Assembly: GCF_016482785.1 (NCBI RefSeq)
Contig: NZ_JAEMXM010000012.1
Coordinates: forward strand, 97,423 to 161,422
Direction: 5' to 3'
DNA: 64,000 nt
Source of the DNA: Paenibacillus alkalitolerans
Lineage (GTDB): Bacteria; Bacillota; Bacilli; Paenibacillales; YIM-B00363
Below, one piece after another: positions 63,926 to 64,000 of this stretch. The notes beneath the pieces are model-generated. The model made no database searches. It had not been told where the DNA came from and saw only the letters and a list, made by a program, of their open reading frames with translations. Position numbers and translations under genes: made by a program. The stretch's first letter is position 1. Each line of letters begins with the position of its first letter.

Positions 63926-64000
63926 ATGAGTTACTGCGATCTTTTTTTGAGAGCTTGCCGAAAGGAAGCCACGGAGCGCGTACCGGTCTGGTATATGCGC
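63926..64000 (+). CDS. hemE: Uroporphyrinogen decarboxylase, N-terminal part (cut by the window edge)
   Basis: ATG 63926 follows GGGAG. The 25 residues visible (ending CRKEATERVPVWYMR) match the HemE start, where LRACR and P-V-W-Y-M-R-Q-A-G-R are typical. HemE makes coproporphyrinogen III from the product of HemD. It follows the hemB terminator by 280 bp, so it is probably the first gene of a second heme operon. Confidence 0.88.
   Translation, partial: MSYCDLFLRACRKEATERVPVWYMR

Overview
The window looks like the chromosome of an aerobic, endospore-forming Firmicute of the Paenibacillaceae type (Paenibacillus, Cohnella and relatives). The basis is direct. It has strong AGGAGG-type ribosome binding sites with many GTG and TTG starts, spore genes (gerE, gerM, a YheC/D ATP-grasp protein, YhcN-, LysM/Gmad2- and CAP-type proteins, lonB), an EcsAB transporter, and the tig-clpX-lonB-lonA-engB-hem gene order of Bacillales. 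The genus is inferred from gene style and moderate GC content, not from a marker gene.

Layout. 1-3791: end of an L-rhamnose uptake operon (ATPase tail, two permeases, binding lipoprotein, rhamnose mutarotase). 3794-7582: an ECF sigma/VOC fusion, a 22-bp motif repeated six times, small acidic proteins, a LysM-Gmad2 protein and a GNAT. 7809-11924: SLH-domain protein, ecsAB and an NRDE protein. 11990-15130: short pyruvate kinase, AraC regulator and type II pantothenate kinase. 15237-17696: a decayed stretch with a kinase broken by an in-frame TGA, a frameshifted hisC and an aminoglycoside-phosphotransferase remnant. 17734-23782: beta-propeller protein, hydrolase, two small surface proteins, subtilase and a Nudix remnant. 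24273-27943 (minus): aminotransferase, phosphatidylserine decarboxylase, zinc-ribbon protein and YheC/D protein.

28145-33530 is a compact sporulation-like operon: GT4, tandem double GT2, GT4, an extremely arginine-rich protein and three small helical proteins. It runs divergently from the YheC/D gene and is the best candidate here for a little-described spore-surface system. 33655-36074 continues with CAP, YhcN-like and GerE. 36317-43686: methyltransferase, MBL hydrolase, pgpA, gerM-rph-rdgB, asparagine synthetase and an unknown. A tRNA-Arg(TCT) with a partial duplicate of its 3' end follows.

44212-64000 is the housekeeping block: unknown protein, tig, clpP, clpX, ispG, lonB, lonA, engB, unknown, speD, a membrane protein, then hemA-ccsA-sirC-hemC-cobA/hemD-hemB and the start of hemE. 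It differs from the B. subtilis order by clpP and ispG on either side of clpX, and by hemE rather than hemL after hemB. The most striking non-coding structure is a roughly 145-160 bp element found twice, upstream of hemA and of hemE. Its skeleton is conserved, but the stem sequences differ while both arms stay complementary. A second, 35-nt two-hairpin motif lies upstream of the methyltransferase and of hemC. speD has a candidate structured leader.
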